Source: Planctomycetaceae bacterium
GTDB lineage: Bacteria; Planctomycetota; Planctomycetia; Pirellulales; Pirellulaceae
Direction of reading: 5' to 3'
Length of the DNA stretch: 36,345 nucleotides
NCBI GenBank assembly: GCA_002717145.1
Contig: PBCP01000050.1
Coordinates: 1 to 36,345 of the forward strand
This document shows, in pieces, positions 7,685 to 15,538 of this stretch. The notes under the pieces were generated by a model that ran no database searches, was not told the DNA's origin, and was given only the letters and a program-made list of their open reading frames with translations. The position numbers and the translations under genes are program-made. Positions within the stretch are counted from its first letter, which is position 1, and each line of letters begins with the position of its first letter.

Positions 7685-10660
7685 TTACTCGTTGAGTGGT
7701 TTAGCCAATGGGGTTCGTCCGTCAAGATATCTCCAATTTTTGATGAACGAAATCAAATCAGCCATCTGCTGGTGATTAATCTTCTTTTCCAACCCTTCGG
7801 GCATTAAAGACACGCCTCGGGATTGTACTTCATCGATTTCAGTGCGTAACACAGGAAGGATTTTTCTTTCCGGTTGCATCAATGTAATTTGACTTGATGT
7901 CTCTTCCGTAATGATGCCATCTAGAATCTGGCCGTCTTTCGTGAGGACAGAGTAATGCATGTAATTATTATCAATGGCTTTATTGGGCTGTAAAATATCG
8001 GTTAACAACTGGAGTGGTTGGCGAGTTCTTGAGTCTGAAATATCGGGCGCCACCTGATTTCCAATTTCTCCAATACGATGGCAAGTTGCACAATTCTGCC
8101 GAAATATCTTTTCACCTTCGCGTGGAAACGCTTCCAATTCCAGCACGGCTTTGTATTCAGCCAAAACTGCTTCACGGTCTGCATTTACTGTTGTAGCCTG
8201 TAATGCCTTTGCGCGATTAGCAACTTCTGCATTAGATGATCCGGTTAGTCGACTCATCCGCGTAGCATCAATCTCGTTGACTGAAATCGTTTCCATTTCC
8301 AATTCAGTTAAAAGTTGCTTGGTACGATTTAAGTTGCGCAAGACAACATCAATCATTGCCCGTTTGACCGCTGGAGCCATCGAAGGAAACCGACTAATGA
8401 TATTACTCCAAACCACAGGGTCCTTTTCAAAATGAAGTAATCCGAGAATATCGACATGATAGTGTGCATATTCCGGCTTGCTAAACAGCTTCAGCAAGAA
8501 ATCGGCATCTCTGCCCAGAGCAAGCAACTGCAGTGCTTCACGTTTTAACTGTTCTGAGGTCTCCTTATCATTGATCCATTGACGAGACAACATCCACAGC
8601 ACATTAAAGCTTGTTTTCTGCTGGTCCGGGAGCAATTCCACCTGAGAACGCCAATCGACCTGTTTAGACTCAAAGTTCTCAAGCATGGCCCTGGCGGCAC
8701 GAACGTCGCCAATCGCAATTTCCTGTTCATTAGCCCATGTTGGTAATTCTGCAATCCATTGCAAGGCAACAGTCCGTTGTTCAGGAGTCATGCTTCGAGC
8801 AGCTAGACCATAGAGACGAAATACATTTTCGGCTTGCTGTTCAGCAGTTACTCCGGTTGGAGAAACTCTCTGCAAAGTTGTTGTGACAACTTTGCCAATG
8901 TCATCGGCCGAAGCCATCAAATAAGCCTGCGTAGTATATTCATCTTTAATCACTGCCTGCACTAATCCATTCCAGGTTGGACTGTCATGTTTGACTTTAT
9001 CACCAAAGGAAAGAATGGCCTGAAATCGAACGGCACTTTCACGGTCAGTCAGAAGCTTTCGTGCCAGCGTCTGTTGTTCGGTGGTACCCATCCAGTGTTC
9101 TTCCAGAACGATACAAGCATGCACTCGCATCCGCCGATCATAATGGCTGGCGGCTGTCATTATCTGTGCCGGCTCCAACTTGTCCCAGCCGTGAAGTAAA
9201 CGCAACGCTAGTACTCTCGCCACAGGTTCACGGGAGTAGTTTAGTAATCGCCCAAGAAAACCAACGGCTTCTTCTGACTTCTGTTCTGCCAATAGACGGA
9301 AAGCCGTATCACGCTGCCAGGAATTCTGATGCTCGAGTAGTAGTACTAACTCTTCCGTCGAATGGTTTCCAATACTCCAGTTCCACTTAGGCTCCAATCT
9401 GCCATTGATTGGTTTGAGTCGGTAAATTCGACCTTTGTCATCGCCACTGCGAGCATCTTTTCTATCTTTCAGTTCCTGCGGAACCCACTGAGGATGCTCG
9501 ATAACGGCCCGATGCATATCGACAACATAAAGACAGCCATCGGGGCCGGTTCGCATACTGACAGCTCGGAACCAGTGATCTTTCGAGGCTAGGAATTCTC
9601 GTTGTGGTGTAGGCGTACCGTAATAGTAAGAACCGTAATAGTTATAGCGGGAGTTATCTGACGAGGAGGATTGAATTTTCTCAGCGTGGATCAGATTGCC
9701 GGTTGGATCACACGTCAAAATAGCATCCTTTAGCCAGGGCAATCGATGTCCACGATAAACCATCACACCGCACGCGGCGGTAAACTGTCCTTCGTGCAGA
9801 TTCGACGTAGTCCAGAATTTGGTCAGTGGATAAATAGCCGAGTCCTGCCCTGCATTGACGACATCTTTTTTCACGGATAAGACGGGTACAGACGGGTATC
9901 GTTTGATGTAGCGATCTTCAATCATAATCCTCATTGCGGGATTACGGTTGCTACACACATAACGATTCCCAATATCGTCAAAGGTAAGACCATACTGTCC
10001 GTTGCCGGACACTGTCTGATACTCTCCCGTTACAGGATCGAACATAAAATCCATCCCGCTGATATTCAGGGGTACACTATCCGGAACACGGGGATTGGTG
10101 ACCACTCCTCCTCGCAGTCCGTTGGCGACATAGATTTTTTGATCAATACCGAACCGCGGATGATTCGCTCGCAACTGTTGATTATCTTCGGCGAAGCCTG
10201 AATACCAAACTTCGTGTTGATCCGCTTGATGATCACCATCGGTATCTTCGAAATAGACAACCTGACCAGCCAAGGTAACGATAACTCCCCCTTTCCAAGG
10301 CTGTATTCCCGTTGCAAATACAAGATCATCTGCAAACACATGTGCCGTTTCAAACGTGCCATCACTATCCAAATCTTCCAAAACCTTGACTCTGGAAACG
10401 CCGTTGCCGGAAGGATAGTCATTCATTTCGACCACCCACATGCGCCCGTGCTCATCGAATCGAATCGCAACAGGGTCAATGACCTGAGGTTCCGAGGCGA
10501 CCAGCTCAATCTCCATTCCTGTCGGAATATCAAAATGTCTGACAGAGTCTTCAGGAGTGGCTGAATAGATACCATCTATCGCTGACTGCTGTTGAGCGGA
10601 GACAGAATGCGACAACAATAACAGTAGTAAGACGTAATACAGGGAGGGGCGACAATTCAT
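7685..10660 (-). CDS. PVC-type membrane-bound dehydrogenase (PSD) with HEAT-like repeats and C-terminal cytochrome c
   Basis: A 991-residue exported protein. Signal peptide MNCRPSLYYVLLLLLLSHSVSA; then a beta-propeller dehydrogenase-like domain (about 25-420) opening with GMEIELVASEPQVIDPVAI, typical of the family named after Planctomycetes and Verrucomicrobia; helical HEAT-like repeats (about 430-830); and a heme c domain with CATCH at 857-861 and a later SLMPEGLE that can supply the axial Met. The domain order matches the PSD/heme-binding fusions expanded in this phylum, thought to be periplasmic oxidoreductases; substrates are mostly unknown. I chose the ATG at 10660 over an in-frame ATG at 10705, because the later one begins a clean signal peptide and the earlier one would place a strong hairpin inside the coding region. 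Confidence 0.9.
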   Translation of the reverse strand: MNCRPSLYYVLLLLLLSHSVSAQQQSAIDGIYSATPEDSVRHFDIPTGMEIELVASEPQVIDPVAIRFDEHGRMWVVEMNDYPSGNGVSRVKVLEDLDSDGTFETAHVFADDLVFATGIQPWKGGVIVTLAGQVVYFEDTDGDHQADQHEVWYSGFAEDNQQLRANHPRFGIDQKIYVANGLRGGVVTNPRVPDSVPLNISGMDFMFDPVTGEYQTVSGNGQYGLTFDDIGNRYVCSNRNPAMRIMIEDRYIKRYPSVPVLSVKKDVVNAGQDSAIYPLTKFWTTSNLHEGQFTAACGVMVYRGHRLPWLKDAILTCDPTGNLIHAEKIQSSSSDNSRYNYYGSYYYGTPTPQREFLASKDHWFRAVSMRTGPDGCLYVVDMHRAVIEHPQWVPQELKDRKDARSGDDKGRIYRLKPINGRLEPKWNWSIGNHSTEELVLLLEHQNSWQRDTAFRLLAEQKSEEAVGFLGRLLNYSREPVARVLALRLLHGWDKLEPAQIMTAASHYDRRMRVHACIVLEEHWMGTTEQQTLARKLLTDRESAVRFQAILSFGDKVKHDSPTWNGLVQAVIKDEYTTQAYLMASADDIGKVVTTTLQRVSPTGVTAEQQAENVFRLYGLAARSMTPEQRTVALQWIAELPTWANEQEIAIGDVRAARAMLENFESKQVDWRSQVELLPDQQKTSFNVLWMLSRQWINDKETSEQLKREALQLLALGRDADFLLKLFSKPEYAHYHVDILGLLHFEKDPVVWSNIISRFPSMAPAVKRAMIDVVLRNLNRTKQLLTELEMETISVNEIDATRMSRLTGSSNAEVANRAKALQATTVNADREAVLAEYKAVLELEAFPREGEKIFRQNCATCHRIGEIGNQVAPDISDSRTRQPLQLLTDILQPNKAIDNNYMHYSVLTKDGQILDGIITEETSSQITLMQPERKILPVLRTEIDEVQSRGVSLMPEGLEKKINHQQMADLISFIKNWRYLDGRTPLAKPLNE

Positions 10661-10682
10661 AATATGTTCTATTTTAAACAGT

Positions 10683-10704
10683 TGGCGACAAGAGTTTGTC
10701 GCCA
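10683..10704 (-). promoter_or_regulatory. Strong intercistronic hairpin before the PSD gene
   Basis: A perfect 9-bp stem, TGGCGACAA (10683-10691) with TTGTCGCCA (10696-10704), closed by a 4-base loop. It occupies the 55-base spacer between the PhyH stop and the PSD start, 22 bases before the PSD ATG. The leftward strand has no T tract after it, so it is more likely a processing, stabilising or attenuating element than a full terminator. Confidence 0.55.
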
Positions 10705-10715
10705 TTCGGGTGTTG

Positions 10716-11489
10716 CTACTTAATTAAAATTTCGCGCACCTTTTCATCCGACCAGATTTCCAACGGTGAGTAGTTGGGGTGCCGGCCATCTTTTACATAT
10801 GGGTCATTGTGACGAGTATTGTAACAGTTGATCAATGACCATCGCGGAAGATCACTGTGATTCTGGTCTGAACGATGTAGTAAATTCCCGTGAAAGAACA
10901 GGGCGTCTCCAGGTTCCAGTTCCACGGCTACTAAATCAAATATCTGTTTGGCAACTTCAACACGCTCAGGATCTGCTCCCACCTGCTCGCCAATCCGAAT
11001 ATGATCCACTCGGCCAATCTTATGAGAGCCTCGCAAAACCTGTAAACAGCCGTTTTGTATGGTTGCCTGATCCACTGCCACCATACAACTTCCCATATCG
11101 GGAAAGAGACAGCCGAAGTTATACCAATAGCCGTAATCCTGATGCCATTCCCAAGCTCCGCCAATGCGAGGTTGTTTAATCATCATTTTGTGATGATAGT
11201 GGTAAACTTCATCACCAAGGAGAGTTTGCATGGTGTGCACGATCCTCTGGCTACGCACAACAGCGGTATAGGGTACGTCATCATCGAGATCATTTCTTAA
11301 AGCTAGCCGAGTTTCGCCGCCTTTTGCGTCACGGCGTACATAGGCCTCGTCTGCAAGGGCCGCATCTGCTTTGGCGAACTTGAGCAACCCGGCAATTTCC
11401 AGCGGGTCAAACAAGGCACTCACAATGAGATAACCATCCCGTTGAAAACGCTCACTATGTTCCTCCGTTAATTCATATGTTGTCATCAT
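10716..11489 (-). CDS. Phytanoyl-CoA dioxygenase (PhyH) family Fe(II)/2-oxoglutarate oxygenase
   Basis: A 257-residue cytosolic protein of normal PhyH length. The iron-binding His116 and Asp118 are in WEWHQDYGYWYNFG, with the distal His most likely His205 in FFHGNLLHRSDQN, and Arg216 available for 2-oxoglutarate. VDQATIQNGCLQVLRGSHK is the usual core strand-turn. These enzymes hydroxylate diverse small molecules, among them aminoethylphosphonate (PhnY) and phytanoyl-CoA; the substrate cannot be read here. An AGGA seven bases before the first ATG supports the start (Met1 and Met2 are adjacent). It lies 44 bases downstream of the PhoD-like gene and 55 bases upstream of the PSD gene, so it is probably the second gene of the same transcript. 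Confidence 0.88.
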   Translation of the reverse strand: MMTTYELTEEHSERFQRDGYLIVSALFDPLEIAGLLKFAKADAALADEAYVRRDAKGGETRLALRNDLDDDVPYTAVVRSQRIVHTMQTLLGDEVYHYHHKMMIKQPRIGGAWEWHQDYGYWYNFGCLFPDMGSCMVAVDQATIQNGCLQVLRGSHKIGRVDHIRIGEQVGADPERVEVAKQIFDLVAVELEPGDALFFHGNLLHRSDQNHSDLPRWSLINCYNTRHNDPYVKDGRHPNYSPLEIWSDEKVREILIK

Positions 11490-11533
11490 TAGCGATCCTG
11501 TGGAATCATCTCTACGATCCGAATACCTGGGGT

Positions 11534-13279
11534 TTACCGAGAACCAATCTGTAATTCACTCAGTTTGACTGAATGTGATAACTGAGTCTTGCCTTGCAAA
11601 TCCACAATTCCAACCTTGATGACTGGGTCCTTCTGATTCCAATCGATATCTATCGTGCCAAAATTTTCTTGATGAAATGTCTTGTCCAAAAATCGATGAG
11701 GGTTTTCCGTTGGCGTCCCGCGAGGATGAAGCTGATTCATACTGCTAGACGTAAAATCATACAACGGATAAGAGAGGCCATTCGTTATTCGCGAGAATTC
11801 AGACCAATGTCGATCTCCTGACACGATGATCAATCCGGAGGCCTGAGTACGTCCTATCAAATCAAGAAACCGTTGTTTTTCAGCGGGAAGATTAGCCCAC
11901 GTTTCCTGTCCGGCCGCCGTTGGAGCAAATTGAATACTGGACACGACGATTCTAATTTGGGCTGGTTGCAGGAGCTGTTTTTCCAGCCATTGCCACTGAC
12001 CATGTCCCAACATCGTCAGCTTTGGATCCGAATCGGGATAGTAGGGACCGCCGACTCGTCTTTTGCCGGTTTTAAGATTAGAACGAAAAAATCTAGTGTC
12101 TAACAGGATCACTTGAACTCGCTTGGATTCCGGTCCAAAGATGTGAGCATCATAAACTCCGGGGCGTTCACGACGTGGAGAATCCGGTACATCCCGCCAG
12201 AATTCCAAGAAGACTTTTTGAGACGCATCACGTTTCGTAAATCCAGCTCCCCCGTCATTCAAACCATAATCATGGTCATCCCAGGTTGCCAAAAGAATAG
12301 ATTCCTCTGTTAGCTGCTTAAATTCAGGTTTCGCGCCTAACTCCTGATACTTGGCCTTTAAGACCGCCATATCTTCAGTATCACCATAAATATTATCTCC
12401 CATAAAAAGAAATAACTCGGGTTCATAATCCAACACATTGGCAAAAAGCGGAGCCGGGTTTTGCTGTTTTATGCATGAACCAAAACCAATTCGTTGTAAT
12501 GGCTTTTTAATACTGCCAGAAACCATTTGATGGGTCTGCCTTTTGGTAACCCAACCCGAGCAACCATTGTCTGGAGACGACTCACCACCAGCGGTGAGTA
12601 ACCCTCCACCCCTTGCCTGCTCGATTCCATATCCACAGTCAAAACTATAGCGTCCCAGCATTTCAAAATCTGAAGACACTTTAAGCAGGGTATTTCCATA
12701 ACACCCAAACCACCAGACTCCATCAGCGTGTGCCGCCGCCTGAATCCCCAGACGAGTCCAGCCACTTGGAAGCACGTGTCTTTTCTGAAATTCGAAGCTA
12801 GCGTTGTATTCGTATAAATAGTTTTCTTCAACACCTTCGGGCAAGCCACCAACAACGATGAATTTTCCATTGTGACTGGCGATTCCTCCGGCGCCATGTT
12901 TAACCTGAGGTATCTTATGGCGCGCTTTTTGTTCCAGCGTCTCGGCCAGATAGACCACCACTTCATTGTCTGCATTGCCTAATGGATTATTGAACTGACC
13001 GTAATTGACAGCAACAAATAACTGACCATCGGCGTAACACAGATCTCCATGGTGATTGGCAACATCAACCTTCTTCAGCACCTTTCCGTTTCCATCTGTT
13101 TTGACCAACGTGGTGGTAAAGGACCAATACAAGTTACCGTCCGAGTCCTGACACACTCCTTGCAAATGATGACGATAACGACCTTCACATTGAATTAATT
13201 CGCTGGCTAGACTGATTTCAACGGGCACTATGATACCTACGAATACAGTCGCAAGGAGGATCAGTCGTGGATAACGCAT
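11534..13279 (-). CDS. Beta-propeller/PhoD-like metallophosphatase fusion, exported
   Basis: A 581-residue exported protein of two halves. A signal peptide (1-26) precedes a beta-propeller-like region (about 27-250) with repeated short strands such as GDLCYADGQLFVAVN and WWFGCYGNTLLKVS. The second half (about 262-560) is PhoD-like: RIGFGSC, LFLFMGDNIYGD, ATWDDHDYGLND, VILLDTRFF and IIVSGDRHWSE supply the metal-binding Asp, Asn and His residues. PhoD enzymes are calcium/iron phosphodiesterases and monoesterases. Propeller and phosphatase are in one uninterrupted frame. The ATG at 13279 is preferred over 13303 because it begins directly at the charged n-region of the signal. It is the first gene of the leftward run and is divergent from the DMT permease; 85 bases lie between the two starts. 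Confidence 0.85.
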   Translation of the reverse strand: MRYPRLILLATVFVGIIVPVEISLASELIQCEGRYRHHLQGVCQDSDGNLYWSFTTTLVKTDGNGKVLKKVDVANHHGDLCYADGQLFVAVNYGQFNNPLGNADNEVVVYLAETLEQKARHKIPQVKHGAGGIASHNGKFIVVGGLPEGVEENYLYEYNASFEFQKRHVLPSGWTRLGIQAAAHADGVWWFGCYGNTLLKVSSDFEMLGRYSFDCGYGIEQARGGGLLTAGGESSPDNGCSGWVTKRQTHQMVSGSIKKPLQRIGFGSCIKQQNPAPLFANVLDYEPELFLFMGDNIYGDTEDMAVLKAKYQELGAKPEFKQLTEESILLATWDDHDYGLNDGGAGFTKRDASQKVFLEFWRDVPDSPRRERPGVYDAHIFGPESKRVQVILLDTRFFRSNLKTGKRRVGGPYYPDSDPKLTMLGHGQWQWLEKQLLQPAQIRIVVSSIQFAPTAAGQETWANLPAEKQRFLDLIGRTQASGLIIVSGDRHWSEFSRITNGLSYPLYDFTSSSMNQLHPRGTPTENPHRFLDKTFHQENFGTIDIDWNQKDPVIKVGIVDLQGKTQLSHSVKLSELQIGSR

Positions 13280-13364
13280 TTTTCCAGATAGTCTCGCCGG
13301 CATAGGTGTGGCTTTCTATTCAAGGGTGGTTTACGATGGACGTTTCTGCTCAAACGCCAAAACA

Positions 13365-14339
13365 ATGAACGACAACGGTAAGTTTACCTCAGTTGAATCG
13401 ACGACCCAAGACTCCTCCAACATCGCTTTGCCGCTGTCGGCCGTTGGTCTAGTGGTACTAACAGCAGCTTGCTGGGGAGGAAACCCTGTAGCTGCTAAGT
13501 ACAGCCTGTTTTCTGAAGAGACAAATCTCGGGCTACCCCCGCTAACAGTCAGTGGCATTCGTTTTGCCATGGCTACAGTTTTTATGATTGTGTGGTGTCT
13601 GTTAGTCAAAGCTCCAATCGGAATTTCACGGAAGCAATTTTTACCCTGTTTCGTCGCAGGTACACTGCTGTTTGCTCAGATCGCAACTTTTACTATCGGT
13701 GTCCACCTCTCAAACTCGACTCACACCACCATCCTGATTAATACCTTTATCATCTGGATTTTGGTGTTTGAGCACTTTTACACTGGCAATCACCGAATAA
13801 CACGCATGCAGTTGTTTGGATGCGCACTCGCTGGAACAAGTGCTTTGGTAACACTCATTATTAAATCCAACAATTCAGAGACTCCTGCGACAGATCAGGC
13901 GAGTGTGACAGGGGACGTGATCATCATCATCAGCGCCTTAATTCTGGCTATAAAAATTCTGTACATCAAAGCCAGTCTCACCAGAATACATTCTGGGACG
14001 ATCATTCTGTGGCACGATCTTATTGGAGTCCTGTGGTTCATTCCAACGGCCTTGATTTTTGAAGTGGATAAGATCGGGAGCCAATACGTAAATGCTGCTG
14101 TCGTTGGTGGATTAATCTATCAAGGCATCATCGTAGGAGGTCTTTGTTTCGCTGTCCAAACCATGCTATTACAAAAGCACTCAGCTACACGAATCTCTGT
14201 CTTCAGCTTCCTGACGCCGCTATTTGGAATCTCGGCCGCAGCGTTATTCCGTGACGACCCACTATCACCCTGGATCTTTGTTTCGCTGATTCTTGTAGCA
14301 AGCGGAATCTATTTGGTAAACCGTGAACAACCTAAGTAA
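13365..14339 (+). CDS. EamA/DMT-superfamily permease
   Basis: A 324-residue membrane protein with about ten hydrophobic helices in two EamA-type halves. The first half opens with GLVVLTAACWGGNPVAAKYSL. The second starts near DVIIIISALILAIKILYIKA and ends in VSLILVASGIYLVNRE. Members export or import amino acids, nucleosides and other small metabolites. The ATG at 13365 is preferred to an in-frame GTG at 13308, whose added residues are not membrane-like and would run into the start of the divergent phosphatase gene. The next gene, a D-threonine aldolase-like enzyme, follows after 42 bases, so the permease may carry its substrate or product (inference). I see no clear promoter in the 85-base divergent spacer. 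Confidence 0.85.
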   Translation: MNDNGKFTSVESTTQDSSNIALPLSAVGLVVLTAACWGGNPVAAKYSLFSEETNLGLPPLTVSGIRFAMATVFMIVWCLLVKAPIGISRKQFLPCFVAGTLLFAQIATFTIGVHLSNSTHTTILINTFIIWILVFEHFYTGNHRITRMQLFGCALAGTSALVTLIIKSNNSETPATDQASVTGDVIIIISALILAIKILYIKASLTRIHSGTIILWHDLIGVLWFIPTALIFEVDKIGSQYVNAAVVGGLIYQGIIVGGLCFAVQTMLLQKHSATRISVFSFLTPLFGISAAALFRDDPLSPWIFVSLILVASGIYLVNREQPK

Positions 14340-14381
14340 AATGCAATACGATTTGAAACCGTCAATACCGAGAAATTAAAA

Positions 14382-15500
14382 ATGGCTGAGTGCAACTTAA
14401 CAATTCAGGATACATCGTCGATCGTCTCACCGGGCTTGGTTGTCTTTCGTGAGATCATGAACGCCAACCTCAGCGAAATGCTCAGGGAATCCGGAGATGT
14501 ATCCCGCCTGCGTCCTCATTGTAAAACTCACAAAATGAAAGCTGTGACTAAGATTCAGTTAGAGCTAGGGATTACTAAACACAAATGCGCCACGTTTGCT
14601 GAAGCGGAAATGCTAGCAGAGTCGGGGGTAAAAGATATCCTACTTGGATACAACCTGGTGGGTCCCAACATCCAGCGAGCTGTTAGCTTTGTTCAACGCT
14701 ACCCCGAGATTCAGTTTATCGCCACTGCAGATCATGAAATTCCGGTGCGGCAACTTTCTGAGGCGATGTCGACCGCAGGACAATCCATGGCGTTACTACT
14801 AGACCTCGACTCCGGCCAACATCGCACGGGAATTGCTGCCGGTGAAGCCGCAAATCAAATCTATCGACTATTCCATGAATTGCCCGGAATCGAACCTGGA
14901 GGAATTCATCTTTACGATGGCCAAAATCATCAGACCGATCTGGGCGAGCGTCGCGAGGCCGTTCTGGCGTGTTGGCAGATAGCCTCCGACTTTAGAAACC
15001 AGCTCGAAAGTCAGGGGCTTTCTGTCCCCAGAATCGTCGCCGGGGGAACCGGCAGCTTCCCGGTTTATGCGTCGATCTCAGATCCCGCTCTGGAATTGAG
15101 TCCCGGGACAAATACATTTTTTGATAATAATTACGGAAATATGTTTCCTGACCTGCAATATATTCCTGCCGCTCGCATCCTCACCCGCGTGATCAGCCGG
15201 CCGACGGAGGATACGATTACTGTTGATTTGGGTTACAAAGCATGTGCTTCAGATCCGGATGTAGGCAAGCGAGTCGTTTTTCCCGACTTACCTCATGCCC
15301 AGCCCATTCTGCAAAACGAAGAGCATCTGGTTTTACGGCTGGAGAATGCCGGCGACTTCACACCTGGAGACGAGCTATTAGCTATCCCGGGCCATATTTG
15401 CCCGACTAGTGCTTTACACAAATCAGCTTATGTGATCGAAAACGAGCGAGTGACTGAGAACTGGGAAGTCTCAAGCCGGGATCGCTGGTTAACGATTTAA
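14382..15500 (+). CDS. D-threonine aldolase / D-serine dehydratase-like PLP enzyme
   Basis: A 372-residue fold-type III PLP enzyme. The N-terminal RLRPHCKTHKM holds the cofactor lysine, Lys48, in the RPHxKTHK motif of D-threonine aldolases. CATFAEAEMLAESGVKDILL, LLDLDSGQHRTGI and AGGTGSFPVY are the usual barrel segments. Near the C-terminus, PGHICPT supplies His338 and Cys340, the position of the metal site; a His-x-Cys pair is the form found in eukaryotic-type D-serine dehydratase, so cleavage of a beta-hydroxy D-amino acid or dehydration of D-serine are both possible. It is cotranscribed with the DMT permease (42-base gap). It ends 38 bases from the convergent AAA ATPase gene, with no terminator hairpin that I can see. 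Confidence 0.85.
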   Translation: MAECNLTIQDTSSIVSPGLVVFREIMNANLSEMLRESGDVSRLRPHCKTHKMKAVTKIQLELGITKHKCATFAEAEMLAESGVKDILLGYNLVGPNIQRAVSFVQRYPEIQFIATADHEIPVRQLSEAMSTAGQSMALLLDLDSGQHRTGIAAGEAANQIYRLFHELPGIEPGGIHLYDGQNHQTDLGERREAVLACWQIASDFRNQLESQGLSVPRIVAGGTGSFPVYASISDPALELSPGTNTFFDNNYGNMFPDLQYIPAARILTRVISRPTEDTITVDLGYKACASDPDVGKRVVFPDLPHAQPILQNEEHLVLRLENAGDFTPGDELLAIPGHICPTSALHKSAYVIENERVTENWEVSSRDRWLTI

Positions 15501-15538
15501 ATGTTGGAGACGGATTTAGCTTTTGATGATCAACTGAG

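Noticed and set aside
9061..9592. Plus-strand frames opposite the PSD gene
   Set aside because: Antisense to a well-supported gene with signal peptide, domain order and heme motif; products have no recognisable features.
13280..13364. Possible divergent promoters between the phosphatase and permease genes
   Set aside because: The best -10-like hexamer (TACGAT at 13332-13337) has no acceptable -35; not strong enough to call.
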